Part shown: positions 34,537 to 42,908 of the stretch, piece by piece | Numbering within the stretch: position 1 is the first letter of the stretch | How the letters are laid out: every line of letters starts with the position of its first letter | Origin: Actinacidiphila epipremni | GTDB taxonomy: Bacteria > Actinomycetota > Actinomycetes > Streptomycetales > Streptomycetaceae | DNA length: 64,000 nucleotides | Assembly: GCF_012034175.1 (NCBI RefSeq) | Contig: NZ_JAATEJ010000006.1 | Span: forward strand, 124,001 to 188,000 | Direction: 5' to 3' | The notes under the pieces: model-generated | Told to the model about the DNA's origin: nothing | Seen by the model: the letters and a program-made list of their open reading frames with translations, nothing else | The model's database searches: none | Position numbers and translations under genes: made by a program

Positions 34537-34755
34537 CGGGTTGCTCTGCCCCCACCTCTTGCGTCGGCCGACCGGGGACCAACCGTAGCGTGCGCCGCGG
34601 GTGGCCGTTGACGACGACCCGTCAGGCGGACGCCGCCGTACGCGGGATCCGCCGGAGCGTGCGCCGCATGACTCGCGTATGCCCCGGATCGGGCTCCGGC
34701 GCACGCGCCCGCCGGCGCGTCCGAGTCGCCCCCGGCGGACCCGCTCGCGCCCCGC
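34537..34755. other. 219-bp gap with no gene found
   Basis: It should hold the promoter of the beta-helix/AAA gene. GCGTATGCC and CGCCGTACGCGGGATCCGCCGG patches are seen, but no clear -35/-10 pair, RNA gene or terminator stem longer than 8 bp. Confidence 0.3.
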
Positions 34756-35406
34756 TCAGCCGCCCGCGCCCGCCCGGCCCCAGTCCTGGTCGAACCGGGC
34801 CCACGCGCGCTCCCAGGAGTCCATTCTGCGCCGCATGAGGTGCCACATGAGGACCTGGCGCGACATCAGCAGCGCCCCGCCGGCCGCGCTGCCCGCCGCC
34901 ATGCCGGCCAGGGTCGCGTGGGTCGCCGCCGTCGTACCGTCCAGCGGCGGCGGGACGAGGGCGCCCTTGTGGTCCGTCCAGAGCAATATGCGGTTGCCGC
35001 GCCACATTTCCAGGCCCACCGGCACCTTCCCGCTGTGCGTGCTGCGGTCGGGCGCCGTCCAGCGCAGGACCTCGCCCTCCCGCGCGTCGGCGTCCCGGTC
35101 CTCGCCGGCCGCCGCGGAGCCCGCCGCTCCCGGCGCCGCCTTCGCGGCCGGGCCGCCGCCCTGCGGCACCACGGTGGCCGGCACCAGGCTGCGCTCGGAC
35201 CGCTGGACCCGCGCCACGCGCTGCAGCGCGCGGTCCACGGACTGGCCGGCCCACCAGCCGATGACCGGCACCGCGCAGAAGAGCACCACGGTGACCACGC
35301 CGAGCCACGCCTCGACGACATCGGAACGCCGGCGCAGCGGATTGCGCCGCCAGCGCCACCCGAACCTGCGCCGCCCGGCCTTGCCGAGCCTGGTACGACG
35401 AGCCAC
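34756..35406 (-). CDS. Rv1733c-like membrane protein
   Basis: This 216-residue protein has a basic N-terminus (WRWRRNPLRRRSDVVEAWL), a first helix at about 33-53, an extracytoplasmic domain of about 105 residues, a second helix at about 166-185 and a cytosolic C-terminal helix (MRRRMDSWERAWARFDQDW). This hairpin topology and the NPLRR start match the Rv1733c-like family common in Streptomyces and mycobacteria. Its role is unknown. It lies between the AAA ATPase and a MOSC protein, all on the minus strand but with separate spacers. Confidence 0.8.
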   Translation of the reverse strand: MARRTRLGKAGRRRFGWRWRRNPLRRRSDVVEAWLGVVTVVLFCAVPVIGWWAGQSVDRALQRVARVQRSERSLVPATVVPQGGGPAAKAAPGAAGSAAAGEDRDADAREGEVLRWTAPDRSTHSGKVPVGLEMWRGNRILLWTDHKGALVPPPLDGTTAATHATLAGMAAGSAAGGALLMSRQVLMWHLMRRRMDSWERAWARFDQDWGRAGAGG

Positions 35407-35475
35407 GGCCGACCACCCCCTTCACCCGTCCACTTACCGCACACGGCACGGTCGACACCCTCAGGGCCCACGTCA

Positions 35476-35498
35476 GTTCCCGCTGGGGCCGCGGGAAC
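35476..35498 (-). terminator. Hairpin after MOSC gene
   Basis: GTTCCCGC (35476-35483) and GCGGGAAC (35491-35498) form an 8-bp stem with a 7-nt loop, 13 bp past the MOSC stop on the minus strand. Confidence 0.55.
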
Positions 35499-35510
35499 GG
35501 CGCCGACGCG

Positions 35511-36335
35511 TCACTCCACCAAGGTCAACGGATCGCCGACGCGCAGGGTTCCGGGATGCTCGGGCACCAGGTTCTGCCCGAACAGCAGGCGGGAGCCGGC
35601 CCTGCGGTGCCGGGCGAGGGTGCGCAGCGGCTCCTTGCCGCGCACGCCGCTGACCTGGTCGGTGGTGGTCACCACGCAGCGCCCGCAGGACTTGGCGACC
35701 CGGAAGACGACCTCGCCGATCCGGATCCGCCGCCAGTCGTCCTCCGCCCAGGGCGCGGTGCCGTCGACCACCGCGTTGGGCCGGAAGCGGTCCATCGGCA
35801 GCGGGCCCTCGGACGGGTGGTCGCCCGCGGCGATCAGCTCGTTGAGCGCCCGCAGCGAGCCGGTGGTGGTCAGCAGCAGCGGAAAGCCGTCCGCGAGGCT
35901 CACGGTCTCGCCGGGGCGCGCGTAGGCGGGGTCGATCGGCCGGCGCACGGCGGGCTCGTCCAGGTGCACCAGCCGCACCGGCGCCTCCAGCCACCCCGAC
36001 AGCCAGGCGTCGGCGGCGTCCCCCGCGGGCACCACGTCGACCTTGCCGGCGAACAGCCGCACCGTGCGCAGCGCGCCGGGAGCGGGCACGGCGACGTCCA
36101 GCGCCGGCCGGCCGGGCGCGGACAGCCGCAGGCCGCCCGGCCGCAGTTGCGCCGCCACCCGCGCGAGCCGCGGTTGCTCGCGCTGGGTGACGGCGGTGTC
36201 GGTACGGGCGTCGACCAGCATCCAGCGGCGGTCCCCCGCGAGCCCCCACGGCTCCACGACCGCCTCCGCCACGCCGACGGCACGCAGCGACTTGACCGGA
36301 TGGATGTGCAGGGCGCTCAGCGTCGGCGTGGTCAT
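35511..36335 (-). CDS. MOSC domain protein, mARC-like
   Basis: This 274-residue protein has an N-terminal MOSC_N beta-barrel (ALHIHPVKSLRAVGV start) and a C-terminal MOSC domain with the conserved Cys in AKSCGRCVVTTTDQ, the residue that ligates molybdenum in mARC-type enzymes. Members reduce N-hydroxylated compounds or carry sulfurated molybdenum cofactor. LLFGQNLVPEHPGTLRVGDP closes the domain. A molybdopterin oxidoreductase lies 8 kb away but is not linked. Start ATG 36335 begins MTTPTLSALHIHPVKS. It is 38 bp from the convergent-direction neighbour's end, same strand, and may be co-transcribed with the DUF6643 gene. Confidence 0.88.
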   Translation of the reverse strand: MTTPTLSALHIHPVKSLRAVGVAEAVVEPWGLAGDRRWMLVDARTDTAVTQREQPRLARVAAQLRPGGLRLSAPGRPALDVAVPAPGALRTVRLFAGKVDVVPAGDAADAWLSGWLEAPVRLVHLDEPAVRRPIDPAYARPGETVSLADGFPLLLTTTGSLRALNELIAAGDHPSEGPLPMDRFRPNAVVDGTAPWAEDDWRRIRIGEVVFRVAKSCGRCVVTTTDQVSGVRGKEPLRTLARHRRAGSRLLFGQNLVPEHPGTLRVGDPLTLVE

Positions 36336-36373
36336 GCCGCCATCGTGCCAGCCGGGCGCCCGGGACAACGGTG

Positions 36374-36991
36374 TCAGCCCTGGTAGTAGCCCCCGCCGCC
36401 GGTGCCGAGGTTGCGCCGCTGGTAGGGCTCCTCGGGGTGGCCGCCGGGCACCTGGCGCGGCGGCATCGGCCGCGGCGGGACCGGGCGGGCCGCCTCGTAG
36501 CCGGCGGGCGCGGGCTGCTGCGGCATGCCCTGCGGGACGCCGGCCGGGTGGCCGTTCTGGAAGCCGCCGGGGAAGCCGCCGCCGGCCGGCGCGAGGCCGC
36601 CGCCGTTCTGGAAGCCGCCCGGGAAGCCGTTGCCGCCGTAGCCGCCGCGGGGCGCCGCGGCCTGCTGCGGGATGTACGGCGCCGGCTGCTGCGGGTAGCC
36701 GCCGCCCTGGTAGCCGGCCGGCGGCGCCGGCTGCGGCTGCTGGTACGACGGCGACGAAGGACCGGACGGCAGCGCGGGAAGCGCGGGCAGCGCCGGCAGG
36801 TTGCTGCCGCCGTAGCCGTTGCTCATTCCCGAGTCGTAGCCGGTGTACGCCGACGGCACACGGATCGGGGCGATCTGCGGCGTGCCGCGCTCGGCGACGA
36901 GGCTGTCGTAGATCGGGGTGTCCGGAAAGGACGAAGACGAGGGGGAGTAGCTGCCGTAGCCGCCACCGTACGAACCGCGGGGGGTGGTCAT
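36374..36991 (-). CDS. DUF6643 family protein
   Basis: This 205-residue protein starts MTTPRGSYGGGYGSYS and continues FPDTPIYDSLVAERGTPQIAP, the conserved head of a Streptomyces family I recall as DUF6643. The rest is low-complexity, rich in Pro, Gln, Gly and Tyr, with two GFPGGFQNG repeats at about 110-145. It is probably disordered and cytosolic, with no enzyme motif. Two back-to-back 11-bp direct repeats lie 53-73 bp upstream of the start. In the genomes I remember, this gene sits beside a TerD-type gene, as here. Confidence 0.8.
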   Translation of the reverse strand: MTTPRGSYGGGYGSYSPSSSSFPDTPIYDSLVAERGTPQIAPIRVPSAYTGYDSGMSNGYGGSNLPALPALPALPSGPSSPSYQQPQPAPPAGYQGGGYPQQPAPYIPQQAAAPRGGYGGNGFPGGFQNGGGLAPAGGGFPGGFQNGHPAGVPQGMPQQPAPAGYEAARPVPPRPMPPRQVPGGHPEEPYQRRNLGTGGGGYYQG

Positions 36992-37043
36992 GAGCCATAA
37001 GTTAAGCCCACGATGTGGTCGTTGGGGAGACCGATTAGAGGGT

Positions 37044-37064
37044 TGTTTGACGGGTGTTTGACGG
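37044..37064. promoter_or_regulatory. Tandem 11-bp repeat upstream of DUF6643
   Basis: TGTTTGACGGG occurs twice with no gap (37044-37054 and 37055-37064, the second followed by T). The exact 11-bp period places both copies on the same helix face, between the divergent DUF6643 and TerD-like genes. Confidence 0.6.
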
Positions 37065-37197
37065 GTCGCGAGAGCCCTGATGTCCCCAATCTGAGCGAAT
37101 CCCCGGAAACCGGTCACCCGCCAGTGGTGTGATCAGGTAAAAGGCGTGCGTCGGAGGGGTTGTCGGGGAGGCGCTGTGCGCCGGGGGAGGGGGAGCG

Positions 37198-38250
37198 GTG
37201 CTGCTGCGCAGGGGGGAAAGTGTCCGGTTGCCGACCGCGGAAGTCCGCTTGGAGTTTGAACGGGGCACCGGTTACGGCATACCGCGGGCTGATTTGTGCG
37301 CACTCGTGCTCACCGGTGAGGGGCCGCCGCAGCCGGCCGGTGTCGTACGCGCCGGCGCGTCCGCGCACCCCTCGGGAGCCGTCACCCACACCCGGCACGC
37401 CGGCCCCGGCGGCCGGGTCGTCGACACGCTCGTCCTCGACCTGGCGTCACTCGAAAGAGCCGTGACCGCCGTGCTGCTGGTGATCCGCGCCGAGGGCGGG
37501 CCCGCCGGCCGCATCCCGGCCGTACGGCTGCGGGCCCTCACCGAGGGCCGCCCGCCCGCGCGGCTGGACTGGCCGGGGCCGACCGGCGGCCCGGGCACCG
37601 CGGTCGGCGAGTGCTACCGGGACGGCGACGGCTGGCGGCTGCGCGCCCTGTCCCGCGCCGCCCCGCCGCTGCCGGACACCCCGCGGCCCGCCGCCCCCGC
37701 GCCCCTCCCGCGCCCGGAGGGCGTACGCGTCGGCCCGGGGCTGCTGCGGGTCGCCTTCGGGGCACCGGACGAGGTGGACCTGTGCGCCCTGTTCGAGCTC
37801 GCCGACGGCCGCAAGGGGGTCGTGCAGCCGCTCGGCGGCGCCCGCGGCGCCCTGTGGCTGCCGCCCTACGTCCGGCTGGACGACGACGGCTGCGGCGGCG
37901 AAGGGGACGACGCGGGCGACTTCACCGGCCCCCTGCTGACCGTCAACCTCGACCACGCGCCGCTCTTCCGCCGCGTCCTGGTCTTCCTCGCGGTGCGCGG
38001 CGGCGGCTTCGGCCGGCTCGCCGGGCAGGTCGCGGTGCGCCCCGAGTACGGGATGCCCCAGGACTTCGACCTCGCCCCCCGCGGCGGCGACAGCGCGGCC
38101 TGCGCCCTGCTGCTGCTCAGCCGCGACGGCGACACGCTGCGGATGCGCCGCGAGGCCCGCCACCTGCCCGCGCTGCCCGGCCTGAGCCCGCAGCGCACCG
38201 TCGACTACGCCTACGGCTGGGGCCTGCGCTGGACCCCCGCGCAGAGCTGA
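37198..38250 (+). CDS. TerD family (tellurium resistance-like) protein
   Basis: This 350-residue protein appears to contain TerD-type calcium-binding beta-sandwich sequence in both halves: an N-terminal half (LLRRGESVRLP to about 110) and a C-terminal half (GPLLTVNLDHAPLFRRVLVFLAVRG to the end, with YAYGWGLRW). A Pro/Ala linker lies at about 155-180. TerD proteins act in stress and envelope responses; tellurite resistance itself is usually not their function in Streptomyces. GTG 37198 has a strong GGGGGAGGGGGAG site. It is divergent from the DUF6643 gene. Confidence 0.75.
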   Translation: MLLRRGESVRLPTAEVRLEFERGTGYGIPRADLCALVLTGEGPPQPAGVVRAGASAHPSGAVTHTRHAGPGGRVVDTLVLDLASLERAVTAVLLVIRAEGGPAGRIPAVRLRALTEGRPPARLDWPGPTGGPGTAVGECYRDGDGWRLRALSRAAPPLPDTPRPAAPAPLPRPEGVRVGPGLLRVAFGAPDEVDLCALFELADGRKGVVQPLGGARGALWLPPYVRLDDDGCGGEGDDAGDFTGPLLTVNLDHAPLFRRVLVFLAVRGGGFGRLAGQVAVRPEYGMPQDFDLAPRGGDSAACALLLLSRDGDTLRMRREARHLPALPGLSPQRTVDYAYGWGLRWTPAQS

Positions 38251-38281
38251 GCCCGCGCGGGGCCCCGCCCGGAGCGCCGCC

Positions 38282-39451
38282 TCAGCCCGTCACGTCCGGG
38301 TCGGGGCGGGTGTACGTGCGCCCCTTCCACGCCGCTCCCCGCCCCCGGTAGTGCTGCACGGCCGAGTCGACCGTCATGAGCAGATACAGCGCCGCGGTGT
38401 ACGGCAGCGTCAGCGCCAGCCACCACCGCTGGCCGTAATAGCGCAGCATCGGCAGGTACGTCAGCGTCATCACCAGCCACGCCGCCGCGCCGAGCCCGCA
38501 CACCGCCCAGCCGCCCGCAGCCGCGCCGGCGACCGCCGCGACCGGCGGCACGAGGTAGATCAGCGCCAGCCCCAGCACCGTGCCGGCCAGCAGCGCCGGG
38601 CTGTGCCGCAGCTGCGCGTAGGCGCTGCGGGCGACCATCCGCCACAGCTCGCCCAGGTGCGGGTAGGGGCGGACGCTGTCCACCTGCTCGGCGAGCCCCA
38701 GGTGGATCCGCCCGCCGGAGCGCTTGACCGCCCGGGCCAGCGCCACGTCGTCGATCACGGACTGCCGGATGCTGTCGGGCACGCGGGCCGCGTCGACGGC
38801 CGAGGCGCGGATCAGCACGCAGCCGCCCGCCGCCGCGGCCGTGCGCGAGGCGGGCCGGTTGATCCACCGGAAGGGGTAGAGCTGCCCGAAGAAGTACACG
38901 AAGGCCGGCACGATCAGCCGCTCCCAGCCGGTCTCCACCCGCAGCCTCGCCATCTGCGACACCATGTCGAGGTTCGCGCCGGCCGCGGCGGCCACCAGCG
39001 AGCGCAGGCTGTCCGGGTGGTGCGCGATGTCGGCGTCGGTCAGCAGCAGGTACTGCGCGCCGGTGCGCTCGCGGGCCAGCGCGATCCCGTGCCGCACCGC
39101 CCACAGCTTGCCGGTCCACCCGGCCGGCGGCTCGCCGGGCGAGGTGACGGTCAGCGGCAGCCCGCCGTGCCGCGCGGCCAGTTCCCGGGCGACGTCCCCG
39201 GTGCCGTCGGTGCTGCCGTCGTCGACCAGGAAGACCGCCGCCCGCCCCGGATACCGCTGCGCCAGCAGCGACGGCAGGCTGCTGCCCAGCACCTCCGCCT
39301 CGTCCCGCGCCGGCACCACGACCGCCACCGACGGCCACCGGGCCGGCTCGCCGGACACCCGCGGCAACCGCACGTCGGTGCGCCAGAAGAAGCCCTGGCC
39401 CAGCAGCAGCCACACCCACACCAGCAGGGACAGCCCTGCGATCACTGTCAT
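38282..39451 (-). CDS. Family 2 glycosyltransferase, HpnB-like membrane protein
   Basis: This 389-residue protein starts with a helix (MTVIAGLSLLVWVWLLLGQG), then a GT-A catalytic domain with VVVPARDEAEV, FLVDDGSTDGT, the DxD motif in LLTDADI and an acceptor-side acidic motif VIDDVALARAVKRSG, and ends with three helices. This order matches hopene-associated HpnB-type glycosyltransferases, though no hopanoid genes are in the window. ATG 39451 and GTG 39460 are both possible starts. It is divergent from a racemase gene 77 bp away. Confidence 0.85.
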   Translation of the reverse strand: MTVIAGLSLLVWVWLLLGQGFFWRTDVRLPRVSGEPARWPSVAVVVPARDEAEVLGSSLPSLLAQRYPGRAAVFLVDDGSTDGTGDVARELAARHGGLPLTVTSPGEPPAGWTGKLWAVRHGIALARERTGAQYLLLTDADIAHHPDSLRSLVAAAAGANLDMVSQMARLRVETGWERLIVPAFVYFFGQLYPFRWINRPASRTAAAAGGCVLIRASAVDAARVPDSIRQSVIDDVALARAVKRSGGRIHLGLAEQVDSVRPYPHLGELWRMVARSAYAQLRHSPALLAGTVLGLALIYLVPPVAAVAGAAAGGWAVCGLGAAAWLVMTLTYLPMLRYYGQRWWLALTLPYTAALYLLMTVDSAVQHYRGRGAAWKGRTYTRPDPDVTG

Positions 39452-39528
39452 CACCGTCACCCGCCGCAGTCTGCCGCACCCCGGGTGCCGGGCGCGGGCC
39501 CGACCCCGGCGCCGCATAAAGTGAGGGC

Positions 39529-40299
39529 GTGAAGATCGCACTCGTGGACTCCGGGATCGGACTGCTCGCCGCCGCCGCGGCCGTACGCCGGCTGCGGCCG
39601 GACGCCGACCTGGTGCTGTCGTGCGACCCGGCAGGCATGCCCTGGGGGCCACGCACCGCGCAGGACGTCAGCGACCGCGCGCTGCGCTGCGCCCTGGACG
39701 CGGCAGAACGCGGGCCCGACGCGCTGATCGTCGCCTGCAACACCGCCTCCGTGCACGCGCTGGACGCGGTCAGGGCCGCCCTGGAGCCCGCCCTGCCGGT
39801 GGTCGGCACCGTCCCCGCGGTCAAGCCCGCGGCGGCCGGCGGCGGCGCGATCGCGATCTGGGCGACCCCGGCCACCACGGGCAGCGCCTACCAGCGGGCG
39901 CTCATCGCCGACCACGGCGGCGCCGCGCAGGTCACCGAGGTGCCCTGCCCGGGCCTGGCCGACGCCGTGCAGGCCGGCGACGAGGCGGCCGTCGACTCCG
40001 CCGTGCGGGCCGCGGCGGCACTCACTCCGACGGGCGTACGCGCCGTCGTCCTCGGCTGCACGCACTACGAACTCGTCGACGACCGCATCGCCGCCGCCGT
40101 GCCCGGCGCGGAGCTCTTCGGCTCCGCCGACGCCGTCGCCGCCCAGGCGCTGCGCCGCATCACCGCGGCGGGCCGGCCGGTACCGCCCGGCGGGGGCGGC
40201 CTCGAAGTGCTGCTCGACGGGGTCGCGGCCGAGCTGCCCGCGGTCGCCGCCGGCTACCGGCAGGGCGCCGCGCTCACCGTGACTCCCGCCACGGCTTGA
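39529..40299 (+). CDS. Aspartate/glutamate racemase family protein (MurI-like)
   Basis: This 256-residue protein has the glutamate racemase framework: DSGIGLL in the N-terminal loop, the first catalytic Cys in VACNTASVHA and the second in LGCTHYELV, so racemisation of an acidic amino acid is chemically possible. It is more divergent and slightly shorter than housekeeping MurI, which would read DSGxGGLT. GTG 39529 follows TAAAGT by 6 bp, probably leaderless. It is followed by a small membrane protein gene with its own promoter. Confidence 0.85.
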   Translation: MKIALVDSGIGLLAAAAAVRRLRPDADLVLSCDPAGMPWGPRTAQDVSDRALRCALDAAERGPDALIVACNTASVHALDAVRAALEPALPVVGTVPAVKPAAAGGGAIAIWATPATTGSAYQRALIADHGGAAQVTEVPCPGLADAVQAGDEAAVDSAVRAAAALTPTGVRAVVLGCTHYELVDDRIAAAVPGAELFGSADAVAAQALRRITAAGRPVPPGGGGLEVLLDGVAAELPAVAAGYRQGAALTVTPATA

Positions 40300-40344
40300 C
40301 CGCCTGGGGCTGCCCATCGGGCACGGTATGAGTACGCTTCGAGC

Positions 40345-40881
40345 ATGACGCACGCTCCCCGACCGGAGTCCGTCGCGCCTCAGGTGTGGACGGGCCGCGC
40401 CAGCAACCGCATGCAATGGGTCCTCGCCGCCGCGGGGGCCGCCTGCCTCGCCCTCGGTGTCGAGCTGGCCGTGGACCAGCCCGCCACCACCGCGCTCGCG
40501 CCCCTGGTGATGTCGATCGTGGGCTGCCTGGCCGTCGGCCTGCTCATCATCTTCGGCACCCTCGCCTTCACCCACGTCAAGGTGCAGGTCGACCGCGAGT
40601 GCGTCGAGGTGCGCTGCGGCCACATCGGCGTCCCGCGCCGCCGTATCCCGCTCGCCGACGTCAGCGGCGCCGCGCTCGCCCCGCTGATCAGCCCGCGCAG
40701 CTGGGGCGGCTGGGGCTACCGCTGGCGACCGGAGAAGGGCACCGCCGTCGTCGTACGGCGCGGCCCCGGCATCGTCATCGACCTCGGCGGCGGCCACCGC
40801 TTCACCGTCACCGTCGACGACCCCGAAGGCGCGGTGCAGGCCATCGCCGCCTGGCTGCGGCACCCCCTCACCAGCCCCTGA
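40345..40881 (+). CDS. Membrane protein with PH-like/DUF3093-type domain
   Basis: This 178-residue protein has two adjacent helices (about residues 25-44 and 50-72) and a C-terminal beta domain of about 95 residues. The domain includes VQVDRECVEVRCGHIGVPRRRI and a Gly/Trp-rich hairpin (SWGGWGYRWRPEKG) typical of bacterial PH-like domains found in DUF3093-type proteins. Function unknown. ATG 40345 lies 6 bp after TACGCT, so probably leaderless. A strong terminator follows. Confidence 0.7.
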   Translation: MTHAPRPESVAPQVWTGRASNRMQWVLAAAGAACLALGVELAVDQPATTALAPLVMSIVGCLAVGLLIIFGTLAFTHVKVQVDRECVEVRCGHIGVPRRRIPLADVSGAALAPLISPRSWGGWGYRWRPEKGTAVVVRRGPGIVIDLGGGHRFTVTVDDPEGAVQAIAAWLRHPLTSP

Positions 40882-40895
40882 CACCCTGAGCTCCC

Positions 40896-40940
40896 CCCGG
40901 CCCCCGTACGGTCCCGCGCGGCCCATCGACGGGGGCCGGG
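40896..40940. terminator. Bidirectional terminator
   Basis: CCCGGCCCCCGT (40896-40907) and its complement (40929-40940) form a 12-bp perfect stem with a 21-nt loop between two convergent genes. Confidence 0.7.
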
Positions 40941-40952
40941 CCGTGCCCGGGC

Positions 40953-42041
40953 TCAGTCCGCCGGGGGCAGCGCCTCGGCCGCGAACGGGCGCGCGGTCGC
41001 CACGCCGGCGAGGAAGCCGGCCCCCGCGGTGACGGCGGCATAGCTGAGCACGTGGTCCACCGTCGCGAGCATCGCCAGCCCGGTGAGCGTGGCGGCGGCG
41101 GTGAGCACCACGGGCGTCGGGCGCGGCGAGCGCCACAGCGCCGTCAGCAGCCACCCGAAGGAGACCGCGAGCAGCGCCACCCCCGGGATCCCCTGCTCCG
41201 CGGCCAGTTGCAGCGGCGCCGACTGCGGCGACGGCGCGGCCGGCGTTAGGTCCGCCGCGGGCGCCGCCTCGTCGGCGAAGCGGTCCGGGCCGACCCCGCG
41301 CAGCGGATGGTGCCCGGCCAGCGTGACCGCCTGGTGCCACAGGTTCACCCGCGGCTGGGTGAGCTGCCCGGTCAGCGACGCCGACAGGCCCGCGGGCAGC
41401 GCGCCCACCGCCACCGACCAGCTGACCCCCACCGCGACGGCCGCGGCCAGCGCCAGGCACACCAGGGCCGGCAGCCGGTGCCGCATCCGGGCCGCGGCCA
41501 GCGAGCACAGCACGATCGCGACGCCCGCCGCGAACCCGGCCGCCGAGCCCAGCGCGAGCGCCGCCACCGCCGCCCCGGCGCCCACCGCCAGCAGCGCGGC
41601 CCGCAGCGCCGTACCCCGTACGGCCCAGGCGGCGCAGCACGCCGCGCCCACGGCCAGCACCAGCAGCGCGGCGTCCGCGTTCGGATAGCCCAGCGGCGGC
41701 GCGTCGGGCCGCCCCGCCAGCCGGCCCGGCGGCCCCAGCACCAGCGCCAGCACCGCCCCGGCGGCCACCCCCGGCGCCAGCGCCGGCAGCAGCGACCCCA
41801 GGATGCGGCCGAGCGCGTAACCGGCGGTGACGGCCAGCACCGCCAGCAGCGTGCCCTCGGGCCGCGCCGGGCGGCCCGCCGCCGCGACCAGCGCCCACAC
41901 CGAGGCGCAGCTCAGCACGACGATCCCGGCGGCGTCGGTGAACGTGCCGCGCTCGCGCCGCACTCCGCCGCGCGCCCGCTGCCGTCCGCCGGCACGCGGC
42001 GCGGTCGTGGTACCCGGCGGTCCGCCCGCCGTCGTGTCCAT
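40953..42041 (-). CDS. O-antigen ligase/polymerase-like membrane protein (Wzy_C)
   Basis: This 362-residue protein has about 10 hydrophobic helices. Its large extracytoplasmic loop carries the Wzy_C signature: RVNLWHQAVTLAGHHPLRGVGPDRF followed by QSAPLQLAAEQGIPG, matching the catalytic loop of WaaL/O-antigen ligase-type enzymes. It should join or polymerise surface glycans on a lipid carrier. The N-terminal 30 residues are basic and cytosolic. No other polysaccharide genes are adjacent except a glycosyltransferase 1.5 kb away on the same strand. Confidence 0.82.
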   Translation of the reverse strand: MDTTAGGPPGTTTAPRAGGRQRARGGVRRERGTFTDAAGIVVLSCASVWALVAAAGRPARPEGTLLAVLAVTAGYALGRILGSLLPALAPGVAAGAVLALVLGPPGRLAGRPDAPPLGYPNADAALLVLAVGAACCAAWAVRGTALRAALLAVGAGAAVAALALGSAAGFAAGVAIVLCSLAAARMRHRLPALVCLALAAAVAVGVSWSVAVGALPAGLSASLTGQLTQPRVNLWHQAVTLAGHHPLRGVGPDRFADEAAPAADLTPAAPSPQSAPLQLAAEQGIPGVALLAVSFGWLLTALWRSPRPTPVVLTAAATLTGLAMLATVDHVLSYAAVTAGAGFLAGVATARPFAAEALPPAD

Positions 42042-42218
42042 GCCCCGGCACCCCCTGACGCCCCGCGTACGCGACGGCCCCGCGACACCCGCGTATCCCC
42101 GCGCGGGCGCCTGCTCGGGGTCACCGTAACGGCTGATCGGGCCGGTGGGGACCGCCTGGCACCAACGATGTCGCCGCTGGGAAACCTGGTGCGGATGTGG
42201 CGTTCACCCGGCGCCGCG

Positions 42219-42224
42219 TAGGCT
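42219..42224 (+). promoter_or_regulatory. -10 element TAGGCT, leaderless start
   Basis: TAGGCT lies 6 bp before ATG 42231 of the Nudix gene, with no ribosome site between. Confidence 0.5.
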
Positions 42225-42230
42225 CGGCCC

Positions 42231-42740
42231 ATGGCGACTCCGCAATTCATCCAGGACATCCGCGCCAAGGCGGGCGACACCCTGCTGTTCCTGCCCGGCG
42301 TGGCCATGGTGGTCTTCGACGACCGCGGCCGGGTCCTCCTCAACCGCCGTACCGACACCGGCCGCTGGGCCCTCATCAGCGGCATCCCGGACCCCGGCGA
42401 GCAGCCCGCCGAGGCGGCGGTGCGCGAGATCGAGGAGGAGACCGGGGTCCTGGCGATCGTCGAGCGGGTGCTGAGCATCTTCACCAACGTCCCCGTCGTC
42501 TACCCCAACGGGGACCGCGCGCAGTACATGGACATCGTGCTGCACTGCCGCGCCGTGGGCGGCGAGGCCCGGGTCAACGACGACGAGTCGCTGGACGTCG
42601 GATGGTTCGCGGTGGACGAGCTGCCGCCGCTGGGCCCCATCGCCCGCGGGCGCATCGAGCTGGCGCTGCGCGACGACCCCACCTGGTTCGCCCCGGCCAC
42701 CGCCCCGGGCCTGACCGACCCCGGCTACCGCGCCCCCTGA
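42231..42740 (+). CDS. Nudix hydrolase
   Basis: This 169-residue single-domain Nudix enzyme has an intact box (GIPDPGEQPAEAAVREIEEETGV, about residues 51-73, Glu residues all present) after the strand RRTDTGRWALIS. It should hydrolyse a nucleoside-diphosphate-linked or related pyrophosphate in the cytosol. It has no N-terminal P-loop module, unlike the Nudix fusion at 11-12 kb. Leaderless by promoter position. It stands alone. Confidence 0.92.
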   Translation: MATPQFIQDIRAKAGDTLLFLPGVAMVVFDDRGRVLLNRRTDTGRWALISGIPDPGEQPAEAAVREIEEETGVLAIVERVLSIFTNVPVVYPNGDRAQYMDIVLHCRAVGGEARVNDDESLDVGWFAVDELPPLGPIARGRIELALRDDPTWFAPATAPGLTDPGYRAP

Positions 42741-42908
42741 CGGCCCGTCCGGCCCGCGCCCGCGCGCAGGGCAACGCGCGCGTACGGCGCCGCGCCGCGC
42801 GATGGCACACTGGAGGGGTCAGCGCCCCGCGCCGCGGGCGGGGGCGTCCGCCGAGCGTTACGTGAGCAGCCCGTACTCGAGCGCGTGACTCCACGACGAG
42901 GGGATGCC

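Noticed and set aside
37198..38250. A tellurite-resistance island
   Set aside because: Only one TerD-like gene is present; the other ter genes (terA, terB, terC, terZ) are not here, and such proteins in Streptomyces usually have other roles.
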